Source: Candidatus Thorarchaeota archaeon (GTDB lineage: Archaea; Asgardarchaeota; Thorarchaeia; Thorarchaeales; Thorarchaeaceae). Taken from it: a DNA stretch of 13,600 nt. The stretch is taken from the NCBI GenBank assembly GCA_029855925.1, contig JAGSHP010000109.1, positions 1 through 13,600 on the forward strand, read 5' to 3'. Under the pieces are notes generated by a model. That model was not told where the DNA came from and searched no databases. It worked only from the letters and a program-made list of their open reading frames with translations. Position 1 is the stretch's first letter. The number at the start of each line of letters is the position of its first letter. Positions 12,912 to 13,600 of the stretch are shown here, one piece after another. The translations under genes and the position numbers were made by a program.

Positions 12912-13481
12912 ATGAAGATCAACACGCACTACTTCGAGAGCGCATCCACAAAACTCGCCGAACAGGTCTTGGACATTGTTGATGCATTTCTGGCAGACCA
13001 CCCCGATATCGAACACGTGGTTGTTGCAACAACAGAGGGGGATACCGGCGCTCTTGCAGCGGAGAGGTTCAAGGACAAACACGTCGTGGTTGTGACTCAT
13101 CAGACAGGTTTTGCAGCCCCGAACTTCAACGAGCTGAAAGAGGAGAACCGAGCCAGAATAGAGAGAGCAGGAGCAGAGATTCTCACAGCCACGCATGCCT
13201 TTGCTGGTGTGGCAAGGAGCTTTCGGAAGATGCTCGGTACATGGACGCCAACTGAGCTCATGTCAGTCGCTCTGAGAACATTTGGCCAGGGAACAAAGGT
13301 CTGTGCGGAGATTGCAATGATGGCGGCTGACGCGGGCCTGATCCCGGTGGATAAAGATGTCATCACTGTTGGTGGAACGGGGAGAGGGGCTGATACAGCC
13401 TGGCTTGTTGCACCAGTGTACACAAGTGAATTTCCAAGGCTCAGAATGCGAGCGTGCCTCTGCAAACCGCTCGACTTCTAG
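12912..13481 (+). CDS. Pyruvate kinase C-terminal-like (alpha/beta) domain protein
   Basis: The 189-residue protein resembles the C-terminal alpha/beta domain of pyruvate kinase as a stand-alone protein, a conserved group in archaea (COG1751-like, with solved structures but no known reaction). Key blocks are HVVVATTEGDTGALAAERF (36-53), VVVVTHQTGF (58-67), ATHAFAGVARSF (93-104) and the glycine loop TVGGTGRGADTAWLV (152-166), probably a phosphate- or nucleotide-binding loop. The end ACLCKPLDF is also typical. It carries none of the pyruvate kinase active-site barrel, so it is not a pyruvate kinase; a regulatory or small-ligand-binding role is possible. ATG 12912 has a good ribosome site. The stop TAG overlaps the convergent DnaJ stop through CTAG (13478-13481). 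Confidence 0.85.
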   Translation: MKINTHYFESASTKLAEQVLDIVDAFLADHPDIEHVVVATTEGDTGALAAERFKDKHVVVVTHQTGFAAPNFNELKEENRARIERAGAEILTATHAFAGVARSFRKMLGTWTPTELMSVALRTFGQGTKVCAEIAMMAADAGLIPVDKDVITVGGTGRGADTAWLVAPVYTSEFPRLRMRACLCKPLDF

Positions 13482-13600
13482 CCGAATACCTCTTTGAATT
13501 TTGATAGGTATTCACGCTGTCGCTTCGTCAGCTTCTTTGGTACCTCAATGTGTACTCTCACAAGCTGGTCGCCAGTCCGTCCATCATCGGTGTGCACACC
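13478..13600 (-). CDS. dnaJ: DnaJ (Hsp40) chaperone, C-terminal end only
   Basis: Only the last 40 codons and the stop are in the window. The visible sequence includes GDQLVRVHIEVPKKLTKRQ, which matches the end of the second C-terminal substrate-binding domain of type I DnaJ, and it finishes with FKEVFG. The rest, including the J domain and zinc fingers, would lie beyond the right edge. DnaJ stimulates DnaK ATPase activity and delivers unfolded clients. Confidence 0.85.
   Translation of the reverse strand, partial: GVHTDDGRTGDQLVRVHIEVPKKLTKRQREYLSKFKEVFG

Noticed and set aside
12849..13196. 115-codon minus-strand frame across the HAAS/PK-C-like junction
   Set aside because: Cys-rich antisense product with no motif; it overlaps two supported genes and their ribosome site.
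1..13600. CRISPR array, tRNA, rRNA, insertion sequence, toxin-antitoxin or defence system
   Set aside because: None was found by reading both strands: no regularly spaced repeats, no transposase or nuclease motifs and no cloverleaf-like sequence were recognised in the intergenic gaps, all of which are under 300 bases.

Overview
The window looks like chromosomal DNA of a mesophilic archaeon with moderate GC. The markers are a topoisomerase VI B subunit, the coenzyme F420 ligase CofE, TATA-like boxes at archaeal distances from several genes, and a stand-alone pyruvate-kinase-C-terminal-like protein of a type known from archaea. A MAG-type lineage such as an Asgard (Thorarchaeia-like) archaeon would fit the gene mix and base composition, but this is a low-confidence guess: no rRNA or other phylogenetic marker was compared. 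No tRNA, rRNA, CRISPR array, insertion sequence or phage gene is visible. The region reads as core or housekeeping sequence, not a genomic island.

Layout. (1) 1-1760, minus: topoisomerase VI subunit B, running off the left edge, divergent from cofE (1983-2738, plus). (2) cofE converges on a zinc-ribbon/glycine-zipper membrane-type protein (2807-3643, minus), with a hairpin between them. (3) A 3-hydroxyacyl-CoA dehydrogenase (3906-4787, plus) ends in a strong hairpin plus T-tract. It is followed by a monoacylglycerol-lipase-like alpha/beta hydrolase (4905-5759, plus), so two lipid/acyl-CoA genes lie next to each other as separate units. (4) The hydrolase meets a SERCA-like Ca2+ P-type ATPase (5756-8566, minus) tail to tail; their stop codons share the bases TTAA. 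(5) Divergent from the ATPase is a YkgJ-type cysteine-cluster protein (8810-9448, plus), which overlaps an M24 Xaa-Pro peptidase (9428-10534, minus) at the 3' ends. (6) A plus-strand run follows: MFS transporter (10671-12014), PadR regulator (12070-12435), a HAAS/DUF1700-like two-TM protein translationally coupled to PadR, and the PK-C-like protein (12912-13481). (7) The last gene meets the 3' end of a DnaJ gene (minus, off the right edge), sharing the bases CTAG.

The PadR-HAAS pair is a regulatory module that may control itself, the downstream gene and possibly the MFS transporter. A perfect 5-3-5 inverted repeat sits in the putative promoter just before padR. Three genes appear to start with TTG (topoVI-B, the dehydrogenase, MFS) and one with GTG (hydrolase). 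In two of the TTG cases an in-frame stop just upstream rules out any other reasonable start.

No obvious new defence or mobile system was found. The most unusual points are the roughly 118-residue spacer between ATPase motifs N1 and N2 of the topoisomerase VI B subunit, the split PH-like/glycine-zipper/double zinc-ribbon protein, and the repeated overlap of convergent gene ends.
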